Positions 15,138 to 23,317 of a stretch of 41,528 nucleotides of DNA are shown here, one piece after another; the stretch's first letter is position 1, and every line of letters begins with the position of its first letter. Both the position numbers and the translations under genes were made by a program. The stretch is from assembly GCF_019192735.1 (NCBI RefSeq), contig NZ_JAHTKP010000063.1, positions 1-41,528 on the forward strand, in the 5' to 3' direction. The DNA comes from Kitasatospora aureofaciens. Its GTDB lineage: Bacteria > Actinomycetota > Actinomycetes > Streptomycetales > Streptomycetaceae. The notes below the pieces were generated by a model, which was not told the DNA's origin, did no database searches, and was given only the letters and a program-made list of their open reading frames with translations.

Positions 15138-17189
15138 CTACTGGAGCTGCTCGGGCAGGGGCTCCGCGTGCAGCACCGCCAGGCCGGAGACGGCCCGGGT
15201 GAGCGCGACGTACAGCCGGCGCAGGCCGGTCCGCTCGTCCGGCTCGCCGGTGATCACCGCGGTCGGCTCGTCCAGCACCACGTAGTCGTACTCCAGACCC
15301 TTGGCCAGCGAGGCCGGGACGAGGGTCAGCCGGGCCTCGGCGCTGGTCTCGGTGCCGGGGGAGAGGTGGGGCAGGCCGGCCGCGGTCAGGGCCTCGGCGA
15401 GCAGCGGGATGCGCGCGTCGGCGGCGATCAGACCGGTCGAGCCCTCGTTCTCCAGTGCCCGGCGGCAGGCCGCGATCACGGCCTCCGTCAGCTCCCCGTC
15501 GGCAACCTGACGGATCGTCAGCGAGTCCGGCGTGTCGCGGACGGAGGTCGCCGGGGCCAGGCCCGGGGCGATCGCGGGCAGCAGCCGGGAGGCGTAGGCG
15601 ATGACCTCCTCCGGCACCCGGAAGCCCTTGGTCAGCTCCTCGACGTGGGCGCCCGCCTTGCCCAGGTGGTGCAGGGCGTCCGGCCAACTCGCCGTCGCCC
15701 ACGGGGTGGTGCCCTGGGCGAGGTCGCCGAGGACGGTCGCCGAGCCGGTGGTGCAGCGGCGGCCGACCGCGCGGTACTGCATCGGGGAGAGGTCCTGCGC
15801 CTCGTCCAGCACCACGTGCCCGAGCGAGGGCGTGCGCTGGACCAGGTCGGCGGCCTCGTCGACCAGCACGGCGTCGGCGGCCGTCCAGCGGGCGGTCTTC
15901 ACCGAACGGCCGGGCTTGGGCCAGAGCACCGCCCGCTGCTCCTCGGCGGTGAGCGCGCCCTCGGCGCAGGCGGCCAGGAACTCCGGCTCGGAGAGCAGTC
16001 GCAGCACCAGCTTGGCCGGGTCGACCGGCGGCCAGCACTGCTTCACCACGGCCTTGACCGCGGTGTTGCGGGCCACCGCGTCCTGCACCCGGTCGTCCGG
16101 GGCCTCGCCGCCCTGCTCCATCTTCAGCAGTACGGCGTGCGCGATGCGCTGCGGCAGGGCCTCCCCGGCGGCGCCGTAGCGGATCTCGCGTCCCTTCAAC
16201 TCCTCGATGATCTCGATGAGTTCGTGGACCGGGACGCGCCAGCGGCGGGAGCCGCGGACCACCACGCAGGGCTCGGTGGGCAGCGTGATGCCCGAGCGGA
16301 CCGCCCGGCGCAGCACCTCGGCCATCCGGGCGTCGCCCTTCAGCCGGGCCGCCTCGGCGGTGTCCTCGCCCTTCACCTCGACGTGCCCGACCAGCTGCTG
16401 CACGGTGGCCTGGGCGACGTCCAACTCGCCGAGGGCGGGAAGCACTTGCTCGATGTAGGAGAGGAAGGCCGTGTTCGGGCCGATCACCAGGGTGCCGGTG
16501 CGGGCGAGGCGCTCGCGGTGCGCGTACAGCAGGTACGCGACGCGGTGCAGGCCGACGGCGGTCTTCCCGGTGCCGGGCGCCCCCTGGACGCAGATGGTGC
16601 CCGTGACGTCGGAGCGGACGATCTCGTCCTGCTCGGGCTGGATGGTGGCCACGATGTCGCGCATCGGGCCGACGCGGGGCTTCTCGATCTCGGCGGCGAG
16701 CAGCGCGGAAGCCGTGTCCGTCTCGGCCGGGTCGGTCAGGTGCTCGTCCTCGTAGGCGGTGAGCTCGCCGCCGGTGTAGCCGAAGCGGCGGCGGCGCTCG
16801 ACGTCCATCGGGTCGGTGCGGGTGGCCCGGTAGAACGGCTGGGAGACCGGGGCGCGCCAGTCGATCACCATCGGGTCGCCGTCGGCGTCGTGGACGTGCC
16901 GTCGGCCGATGTAGAAGTTCTCCCCGCCGCCGCCTTCGGAGAGTTCCTCGCTGATCGCGTGCAGGTAGTCGAGGCGGCCGAAGAACAGCGGGGTGTCGGC
17001 GAGGTCGGCCAGGGCGGCGATCCGGGCCTGGATCTGGTTCTGGAGGACGACGGCGGACACCCAGGTGCCGGTCACGTCGCGCAGGTCCAGCGACTGGACG
17101 TCCTCGCGCATCGCTCGCAGCGCGGCCCGGGACGAGGCCAGGTGGTCGCGTTCGCGCTGGAGGGGGTCGGTGGTGGGGGTGGCGGGCAC
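15138..17189 (-). CDS. HelD-like superfamily 1 helicase/ATPase (RNA polymerase-associated)
   Basis: 683 residues with an N-terminal coiled-coil arm (residues about 10-65), the Walker A GAPGTGKT (203-210), the Walker B LDEAQD (461-466), and C-terminal SF1 motifs (LAKGLEYDYVVLDEP, YVALTRA). This is the actinobacterial HelD type, which binds RNA polymerase and helps release or recycle it. Some members (HelR) protect against rifamycins. The GTG at 17189 has GGAAGG upstream and fits related N-termini; an in-frame GTG at 17243 without a ribosome binding site would add 18 residues. I found no inverted repeat like the rifamycin-associated element upstream, so a rifamycin-inducible role is not indicated. 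Confidence 0.85.
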   Translation of the reverse strand: MPATPTTDPLQRERDHLASSRAALRAMREDVQSLDLRDVTGTWVSAVVLQNQIQARIAALADLADTPLFFGRLDYLHAISEELSEGGGGENFYIGRRHVHDADGDPMVIDWRAPVSQPFYRATRTDPMDVERRRRFGYTGGELTAYEDEHLTDPAETDTASALLAAEIEKPRVGPMRDIVATIQPEQDEIVRSDVTGTICVQGAPGTGKTAVGLHRVAYLLYAHRERLARTGTLVIGPNTAFLSYIEQVLPALGELDVAQATVQQLVGHVEVKGEDTAEAARLKGDARMAEVLRRAVRSGITLPTEPCVVVRGSRRWRVPVHELIEIIEELKGREIRYGAAGEALPQRIAHAVLLKMEQGGEAPDDRVQDAVARNTAVKAVVKQCWPPVDPAKLVLRLLSEPEFLAACAEGALTAEEQRAVLWPKPGRSVKTARWTAADAVLVDEAADLVQRTPSLGHVVLDEAQDLSPMQYRAVGRRCTTGSATVLGDLAQGTTPWATASWPDALHHLGKAGAHVEELTKGFRVPEEVIAYASRLLPAIAPGLAPATSVRDTPDSLTIRQVADGELTEAVIAACRRALENEGSTGLIAADARIPLLAEALTAAGLPHLSPGTETSAEARLTLVPASLAKGLEYDYVVLDEPTAVITGEPDERTGLRRLYVALTRAVSGLAVLHAEPLPEQLQ

Positions 17190-17479
17190 AGCGAACCTTC
17201 CCGGCTGCCCCGGTGGCGGGCGCAGCGGATCGATGGAGCTCACGGTGGGTACAGCCGACCGGTTGCCGTGCGGTCGGCACCTCCCCCGGCTGCCTGCGGG
17301 ACTTCAGCAGGTACCACGGTTCGGGAGGGGGCAGACGGACGATCCTAGACCCGTCCGTCTCAGGGTTCCACCCCTGCGGGGTCCCGGGGGACCCCTACAC
17401 CCGGAGGACGACCTTCGGCCCGGCGGATACGGCCTTTGGAGTGATGCCGGCCGCGGCCCGGCTGCCTACCGTGGAAGAC

Positions 17480-17638
17480 ATGAGCACACAGAACCGCACC
17501 CGTACCGCCCCGGCCGGCGCCACGGCCGTCCCGGGCCGCCACCGCAACCCGCTGAGCACCGCCGTCCGCAACGTCGGGATCGCCCTGGACACCGCCGCGC
17601 GCGTGATCTTCCTCGGGCGCGACGGTGTCCGCTACTAG
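17480..17638 (+). CDS. Small conserved basic protein, 52 residues
   Basis: MSTQNRTRTAP followed by a Pro/Gly linker and a helix VRNVGIALDTAARVIFLGRD. It looks like a short protein conserved in Streptomyces; I know no function. TACCGT at 17467-17472 lies seven bases before the ATG, which suggests a leaderless transcript. It is divergent from the HelD-like gene and convergent with the XPB gene. Confidence 0.6.
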   Translation: MSTQNRTRTAPAGATAVPGRHRNPLSTAVRNVGIALDTAARVIFLGRDGVRY

Positions 17639-17661
17639 CCGGTAGTCCCTGCTGATCTTCG

Positions 17662-19299
17662 TTAGAGCACGTCGTCCGCGTCGATGATGCGGTAGGCGTA
17701 GCCCTGCTCGGCCAGGAAGCGCTGCCGGTGGGCGGCGAAGTCCTGGTCCACGGTGTCCCGGGCGACCACCGAGTAGAAGTGGGCCGCATGGCCGTCCGCC
17801 TTGGGGCGCAGGACGCGGCCGAGCCGCTGGGCCTCCTCCTGGCGGGAGCCGAAGGTCCCGGAGACCTGGATGGCCACCGTGGCCTCGGGCAGGTCGATCG
17901 AGAAGTTCGCGACCTTGGAGACCACCAGGACGCCGATCTCCTTATTGCGGAAGGCGTCGAACAGCTTCTCGCGCTGGGCGTTGCTGGTCTCGCCCTTGAT
18001 CACCGGCGCGTCGAGCACCTCGCCGAGTTCGTCCAACTGGTCGATGTACTGGCCGATGATCAGCGTCTGGTCCTTCTCGTGCTTCCTGACCAGCGCCTCC
18101 ACCACCCGCCGTTTGGTCGCCGTCGTCGCGCAGAAGCGGTAGCGCTCCTCCGGTTCGGCGGTCGCGTAGGAGAGCCGCTCGGAGTCGGTCAGGGTGACCC
18201 GGACCTCGCAGCAGTCGGCGGGCGCGATGTAGCCCTGCGCCTCGATCTCCTTCCACGGCGCGTCGAAGCGCTTGGGGCCGATCAGGCTGAACACGTCGCC
18301 CTCGCGGCCGTCCTCGCGCACCAGCGTGGCGGTCAGGCCGAGGCGGCGGCGGGCCTGGAGGTCCGCGGTGAACTTGAACACCGGCGCGGGCAGCAGGTGC
18401 ACCTCGTCGTAGACGACCAGGCCCCAGTTGCGGGCGTCGAACAGCTCCAGGTGCGCGTACACGCCCTTCCGCTTGGTCGTCATCACCTGGTAGGTGGCGA
18501 TGGTGACCGGGCGGATCTCCTTCTTCGTGCCGCTGTACTCGCCGATCTCGTCCTCGGTGAGCGAGGTGCGCTTGACCAGCTCGTGCTTCCACTGCCGGGC
18601 CGAGACGGTGTTGGTGACCAGGATCAGCGTGGTCGACTTGGCGTGCGCCATCGCGGCCGCGCCGACCAGCGTCTTGCCGGCGCCGCAGGGCAGCACGACG
18701 ACGCCGGAGCCGCCGTGCCAGAAGCCCTCGACGGCCTGCGCCTGGTAGGGGCGCAGCTGCCAGCCGTCCTCCTCCAGTTCGATGGGGTGCGCCTCGCCGT
18801 CCACGTAGCCGGCGAAGTCCTCGGCGGGCCAGCCGAGTTTGAGCAGCACCTGCTTGATCTGGCCGCGCTCGGAGGGGTGCACCACGACGGTGTCCGGGTC
18901 GACCCGGGCGCCGACCAGCGGGGCGATCTTCTTGGAGCGCAGCACCTCCTCCAGCACCGGCCGGTCGGTGGTGGTGAGCACCAGGCCGTGGGTGGGGTGC
19001 TTGAGGAGCTGGAGCCGACCGTAGCGGCCCATGGTGTCGGCCACGTCCACCAGCAGCGCGTGCGGCACCGGGTAGCGCGAGTACGTCACCAGGGCGTCCA
19101 CCACCTGCTCGGCGTCGTGCCCGGCGGCGCGCGCGTTCCACAGCCCGAGCGGCGTCACCCGGTACGTGTGCACGTGCTCGGGCGCGCGCTCCAGCTCGGC
19201 GAACGGCGCGATGGCGCGGCGGCAGTCGGCGGCCTTGGGGTGGTCGATCTCCAGGAGAAGAGTTTTGTCGCTCTGGACGATGAGCGGTCCGTCGTTCAC
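17662..19299 (-). CDS. XPB/RAD25-type DNA repair helicase
   Basis: A 545-residue SF2 helicase. The N-terminal XPB/Ssl2 domain covers about 1-130 and contains PLIVQSDKTLLLE. Then come Walker A PCGAGKT (204-210), the DEVH box (298-301), and GLTATLVRED with the XPB-specific RED motif (328-330). Motif VI is FGSRQEEAQRLGRVLRP. It unwinds DNA 3' to 5' and is presumed to act in nucleotide excision repair or replication stress in bacteria. The GTG at 19299 has GGAGGG nine bases upstream and gives the family N-terminus. The upstream Ssl2-like gene on the same strand is a likely functional partner, though 430 bases and one opposite-strand gene separate them. Confidence 0.93.
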   Translation of the reverse strand: MNDGPLIVQSDKTLLLEIDHPKAADCRRAIAPFAELERAPEHVHTYRVTPLGLWNARAAGHDAEQVVDALVTYSRYPVPHALLVDVADTMGRYGRLQLLKHPTHGLVLTTTDRPVLEEVLRSKKIAPLVGARVDPDTVVVHPSERGQIKQVLLKLGWPAEDFAGYVDGEAHPIELEEDGWQLRPYQAQAVEGFWHGGSGVVVLPCGAGKTLVGAAAMAHAKSTTLILVTNTVSARQWKHELVKRTSLTEDEIGEYSGTKKEIRPVTIATYQVMTTKRKGVYAHLELFDARNWGLVVYDEVHLLPAPVFKFTADLQARRRLGLTATLVREDGREGDVFSLIGPKRFDAPWKEIEAQGYIAPADCCEVRVTLTDSERLSYATAEPEERYRFCATTATKRRVVEALVRKHEKDQTLIIGQYIDQLDELGEVLDAPVIKGETSNAQREKLFDAFRNKEIGVLVVSKVANFSIDLPEATVAIQVSGTFGSRQEEAQRLGRVLRPKADGHAAHFYSVVARDTVDQDFAAHRQRFLAEQGYAYRIIDADDVL

Positions 19300-19445
19300 G
19301 CGGGGGTGCCCTCCACTGGCTGACAGGCTGGATTGACGCAGACCCTCCAGTGTTGCGCATTCCGCGGGGAACGTGAGCGGGCTACTTCCATCCGGTCGCA
19401 ACCGCACACCGGTGACCGGCGGGGAGCTGGCTCGTTGAGCCGGAC

Positions 19446-19697
19446 ATGAACAAGTCGAAGCGCGTTCTCACCGCCCTCGCCCTCATGGGCACGGCCTTCG
19501 CGGCCACCGCCTCCTCCGCCGGCTCCGCGCACGCCCTCGCAGGCATCGGGGAGGGGCCGGGCGGCCTGCTCGCGGCGCCGGGCTTCCTGCTCGCGGACAC
19601 CGTCAGCGGTGGCGAACTGCCGGTCGGGCAGGGGCAGATCGGGAGCCTGGCGGACCAGGCGGTCAAGCAGAAGATGAAGGAGTCGCAGGGGCACTGA
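19446..19697 (+). CDS. Small secreted protein, 83 residues
   Basis: It begins with MNKSKR, a hydrophobic core (VLTALALMGTAFAATASS) and a likely signal peptidase site after AHA (residue 30). The mature part is about 53 residues, Gly/Ala/Leu-rich, ends KQKMKESQGH, and has no cysteines. No family is recognised. It lies on the opposite strand between the XPB gene and its probable partner. No strong ribosome binding site is evident. Confidence 0.65.
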   Translation: MNKSKRVLTALALMGTAFAATASSAGSAHALAGIGEGPGGLLAAPGFLLADTVSGGELPVGQGQIGSLADQAVKQKMKESQGH

Positions 19698-19731
19698 GGC
19701 CCGGCTCGTCCAGCTCCTGCTCGTTGAGCAC

Positions 19732-22233
19732 CTACTCCTCCAGCTCCGCGACGCCCGTGATGCGGTGCAGGGCGAAGGTGCGGAGCTCGTCCGCGTGGTG
19801 GTCGAAGGCGGTGACGAAGCCGCCCTCGACCTTGACCGGGTCGATGATCCGCTGGCTGGCGATGCCCTCGGCGTTGAGGTAGCCGATCCACATCCGCTCG
19901 CCGAGCAGGACGGCCGTCTGGAGGGCGGCCAGGGTCTCCGCGGCGGCCGTGCGGGGGACCCGGCGCGGGTCGGGGGCCGGCTCGCGGCGGGTCGCGGTCG
20001 CGGCGCGGTCGCCGGCCCGGATGGCCTTGATGGCGGCGGCGAGCAGCGTGTCGTCGGGGGCGGGCGGGCCCTCCGGGACGGGGACGGGCGCGGTGCGCGG
20101 CGGGGTGCGGTGGCTGTCCGGGCGGGTGACCAGGACGTCGCCCTCGGCGGACTCGGCGGCCGGGGCGTAGCCCATCGTGCGCAGGGCGGCGAGCAGCACG
20201 TCCGGGGCGGCCTGGGAGGCCAGGACGGTGGGGGCGAGCAGCCGGAGCCGCAGGTCGGCGGAGCGGCGGTCGGCCAGCACCTCGCCCAGCAGGGACGGGT
20301 CGTCGCAGCGCACGTACGAGGAGGCGGCGCCGACCCGCAGGACGCCGTGCCGGCGGGCGACGTCGTCGATCAGGTAGGTGAGCGGCTGCGGGACCGGCGT
20401 GCGGGAGTGCTGCTCCAGAAAGGTGCGCAGGTCGGCGGCGGTGCGCCCGGCGTCGAGGGCGCGCCGGACGGACGTCGGGGTGAACCGGTAGACGGTGGCG
20501 CCGCCCTTGGACTCGATGTCGGCGCAGAGCGCGAGCGCCTGGGCGAGCGGGGTGAGCAGCGGGCCGGGGGCGATCGCGGTGAGGTCGGGCTGCAGGATCA
20601 CGTGGTCCAGCGGCCGCGGCAGCAGCGGGGCGAGCACCTCGGCCGGGTCGGCCTCGGCGGTGAGCAGCGCGCGTGCGGGGGCCGCGAGGGCGCCGCGGCC
20701 GGTGATGCCGAGGAGTTCGGCCTCGGCGAGGGTCCAGGCGGCAAGGTCGTCGCGCAGCTCGTGGCCGTCGGGGCCGGTCGGGCCGCCGCGCAGCGGGCGC
20801 TGCCAGCGCAGGGTGGGCAGCAGTTCGGCCGCGGTGGCCGGGGTGCCGGGCGGGAGTTCCGCGAGCAGGGCGAGGGCGGCGCGGCGGACGGACGGGGCGA
20901 GGGTGCGGTCCAGTTCGGGGCCGAGGGCGGCGCGCGGCTTGCCCCGGCCGTCCGGGGTGCCGGTGAGGGCGGGGACGCGGGTGGCGGCGAGCCAGGCGGT
21001 GGCGAGGACGGACCAGCGTTCGGCGGTGTCCTGCTGGAGCCAGGTGTCGTACGCGGGGGTCGGGGCCCAGCATTCGTCGGCCTCGCCGTCGGGGGCCAGC
21101 AGGCCTGCCGTATAGGCGAGTTCGAGCCAGAAGGCGGTCTGCTGCTCGGTGGTCTCCAGGGCCTGGGCGGCGCGCTTGAGGTCGCGCACGCCGAGGCCGC
21201 CGGCGCGCAGGGTGGGGGGCGGGGTCAGGCCCCACAGGTCGAGCAGTTCCTCGACGGTCTTGACGGCGGTGAGGGCCTGGCCGGCCGCCGCGCTGTCCAC
21301 AGCCTGTGGATCGCGCGGGGGAGCGGCGGGCGCGGGCTCGGGCTGGAGCGGTTCGACGGTGCGGTGGGTGCGGCCGCCGCGCAGGTGCAGGGCCAGTTCG
21401 CGGGGCAGGACGACGCTGCCGGGGCCGCTGGGCAGCAGCAGGCCGCGGGCCAGCAGCCACTCGACCGGGCTCTGCGCGTCCTCGGCGGTGACCGGGCGGG
21501 CGGCGTCCGGGACGGTGCCGGTGGGCGGGCCCCAGACCAGCCGCTCCAGCAGCCGCAGGGCGGGCTCGGGGGCGGTGGCGAGCAGGGCGTCGCAGCGGGC
21601 GCGGTCGGTGAGCAGTGCGGTGAGCGCGGCGACGGCGGTGACCGGGTCCGGGGTGGCGGGCTGCCCGGCGGAGGCCAGCAGCTGCTGGAGCCGGGCCGGG
21701 GACATGCCCAGGGTGGCGTCGGCGAGGGTCGGGCCGAGGCCGGTGCGGCCGGGGTTGGCGGCGGTGGGGGCGAGCGCCTCGCGGACGGCGAGGACCAGGC
21801 GGAGCGCGTTGTCCGGGCCCCACAGCAGGGCGCGGTCGCGCAGGGTGGCGATCGCCCGGGGCAGCGCGGCGGCGACGGCGGACCGGTCGGCCGGGGTGAG
21901 CGGGGTGGCGCCCGGGTGCGGCTTGACCTTGGCCGGACCGGACAGCAGCGTGCGGACGGTGGCCAGCGTGGTGCCGTCCGGGGCGGTGGCCAGGGCCTCG
22001 GCGACCTGCAGCGTGAACCGGTCGAGCCGTTCGAGGGCCCGCAGGGCGGAGGCACGCGAGGAGAGCCGGGCGGCGAGCTGGGTGAGGTCGCCGGGGACCG
22101 GGTTGAGCAGGTCGGGGCGGGAGCGGAGCAGGGCGGCGAGACCGTCGTCGGGCCGGGCGCGCAGCTCCTCGGCGAGGGTGCGGGGGCCGGCGGCGGACCT
22201 GCCGGAGCGTTGGGGGCCCTGCTGTGTGGTCAT
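19732..22233 (-). CDS. Large helicase-associated (XPB/Ssl2-like) protein with WYL-like C-terminus
   Basis: An 833-residue protein without Walker motifs. The N-terminal 450 residues are Ala/Leu-rich helical repeats (LAALLRSRPDLL, DRFTLQVAEALA). A middle region around 530-680 (DHVILQPDLTAIAPGPL, TVYRFTPTSVRRALDAG, RHGVLRVGAASSYVRCDD) matches the helicase-associated XPB/Ssl2 N-terminal-like domain. The last 60 residues (WIGYLNAEG..., RIIDP, then FALHRITGV) resemble a WYL fold. The family normally accompanies XPB helicases in actinobacteria; the exact role is unknown. The ATG lies seven bases after TAACCT, so the mRNA may be leaderless. Confidence 0.8.
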   Translation of the reverse strand: MTTQQGPQRSGRSAAGPRTLAEELRARPDDGLAALLRSRPDLLNPVPGDLTQLAARLSSRASALRALERLDRFTLQVAEALATAPDGTTLATVRTLLSGPAKVKPHPGATPLTPADRSAVAAALPRAIATLRDRALLWGPDNALRLVLAVREALAPTAANPGRTGLGPTLADATLGMSPARLQQLLASAGQPATPDPVTAVAALTALLTDRARCDALLATAPEPALRLLERLVWGPPTGTVPDAARPVTAEDAQSPVEWLLARGLLLPSGPGSVVLPRELALHLRGGRTHRTVEPLQPEPAPAAPPRDPQAVDSAAAGQALTAVKTVEELLDLWGLTPPPTLRAGGLGVRDLKRAAQALETTEQQTAFWLELAYTAGLLAPDGEADECWAPTPAYDTWLQQDTAERWSVLATAWLAATRVPALTGTPDGRGKPRAALGPELDRTLAPSVRRAALALLAELPPGTPATAAELLPTLRWQRPLRGGPTGPDGHELRDDLAAWTLAEAELLGITGRGALAAPARALLTAEADPAEVLAPLLPRPLDHVILQPDLTAIAPGPLLTPLAQALALCADIESKGGATVYRFTPTSVRRALDAGRTAADLRTFLEQHSRTPVPQPLTYLIDDVARRHGVLRVGAASSYVRCDDPSLLGEVLADRRSADLRLRLLAPTVLASQAAPDVLLAALRTMGYAPAAESAEGDVLVTRPDSHRTPPRTAPVPVPEGPPAPDDTLLAAAIKAIRAGDRAATATRREPAPDPRRVPRTAAAETLAALQTAVLLGERMWIGYLNAEGIASQRIIDPVKVEGGFVTAFDHHADELRTFALHRITGVAELEE

Positions 22234-22381
22234 TCGACCTAGGTTAGTCGGGTGCGGTGACGGCCGGGGCGGGCCGCGGCGCCCGCGTCCGGACTCGCGT
22301 GGGCGGGGGCGCGGTGGGTAGCGTCACGGCCGAGGGCGGTTCGGTGGGCTGGGCCGGGTACGGGCGAGGCGGGGTGTCGGG

Positions 22382-23221
22382 ATGACGAACGGCGAGTGGT
22401 GGCGCAAGAGCGGGCCCTGGAGCGGGGCGTCGGGCGGGGGCGGCTCGGGCTCCGGCTCGGGATCCGCTTCCGGCGCGGGCTCCAGTTCCGGCGCGGGCTC
22501 GGCTTCCGGCCCGGGCGCCGATTCCGATGACGGCAGCAGCGTGTACGACTCGGCAGCGCCGGGTGTGCCCGGTATGGCGTCGGTCCCGCTCGACCCGCCG
22601 CGCGACGCGCCCGACGACGCCGACCCCGACGCCGTGCCGCCGCCGCAGGTGATCCACTCGGGCGCGGACGGCTGGGACCTGGTGATGCTCAACTTCTCGG
22701 ACGCGCCGCCGGCCCCGCCCAAGCCGGTCCCCGAGCAGCGTGCGGGAGAGGGCGACGCGCCCGCGAAGCCAGAGGCGTCGGCCGGGCCCGTGGCGAAGCC
22801 CGACGCCAGGCCGAAGAAGCAGAAGAAGGCCAAGGCCGCCGGCGCCCCGAAGAAGAGCGCCCTCGCCGGCCGCCGCCCGTCCCCGCTGCTCCTGCTCGCC
22901 GCCGGCCTGCTCGCGGGCGGGGCCTTCACCGGCTTCTTCCCGGCGATGCTGGCCGGCTCGGGACTCGGCTACCTCTCCCGCCAACTCGCCGACCTCACCC
23001 GCAAGTTCGCGATCCTCGGCATCCCGCTGATCACGATGAGCGCAACCACCCTCTACCAGATGCAGCAGGCCAAGCACGGCCAGGGCGGCCTCCAGCCCGG
23101 CTCCCAGCTGGGCCAGATGACATGGGCGTCGGCCCCGGGCGTACTGCGCCTGTCGGCCGCCCTGACGGCGGCGTTCCTGCTGCTGATGGCGCTGCGCCGC
23201 CGGCCGCCGCAGGAGGGCTGA
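22382..23221 (+). CDS. Ser/Gly-rich membrane protein
   Basis: 279 residues in three parts. A low-complexity N-terminus (about 15-47) consists of GS/AS/SG repeats encoded by an imperfect GGCTCC/GGCTCG array. An acidic, Pro-rich linker contains DADPDAVPPPQVIHSGADGW. A Lys/Ala-rich stretch (KKQKKAKAAGAPKK) precedes a C-terminal membrane part with hydrophobic segments around SPLLLLAAGLLAGGAFTGFF and VLRLSAALTAAFLLLMAL. The basic stretch before the first segment predicts an N-in orientation. It is unlike any family I know. It is divergent from the Ssl2-like gene. Confidence 0.7.
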   Translation: MTNGEWWRKSGPWSGASGGGGSGSGSGSASGAGSSSGAGSASGPGADSDDGSSVYDSAAPGVPGMASVPLDPPRDAPDDADPDAVPPPQVIHSGADGWDLVMLNFSDAPPAPPKPVPEQRAGEGDAPAKPEASAGPVAKPDARPKKQKKAKAAGAPKKSALAGRRPSPLLLLAAGLLAGGAFTGFFPAMLAGSGLGYLSRQLADLTRKFAILGIPLITMSATTLYQMQQAKHGQGGLQPGSQLGQMTWASAPGVLRLSAALTAAFLLLMALRRRPPQEG

Positions 23222-23254
23222 GGGCGGGCCCCAGTGAGCGCAGGGGGGGGTTAA

Positions 23255-23273
23255 CACCCGTACGGGACGGGTG
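23255..23273. promoter_or_regulatory. Inverted repeat in the desaturase promoter region
   Basis: CACCCGT-ACGGG-ACGGGTG: perfect seven-base arms with a five-base centre, 45 bases before the desaturase start and within range of its promoter. A repressor operator (for example TetR type) is possible. The regulator is unknown. Confidence 0.4.
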
Positions 23274-23317
23274 CTTCCCCCGTTCTGCGGGTCGGCCCGC
23301 CGAACCAGACTCGGGGC

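Noticed and set aside
15114..17348. A 744-residue plus-strand frame opposite the HelD-like gene
   Set aside because: It is the mirror of a real gene with all expected motifs; its own translation is Gly/Val/Asp-rich with no domain.
17190..17479. Rifamycin-associated element upstream of the HelD-like gene
   Set aside because: No inverted repeat resembling GGGGCTTGC/GCAAGCCCC is present in this stretch.
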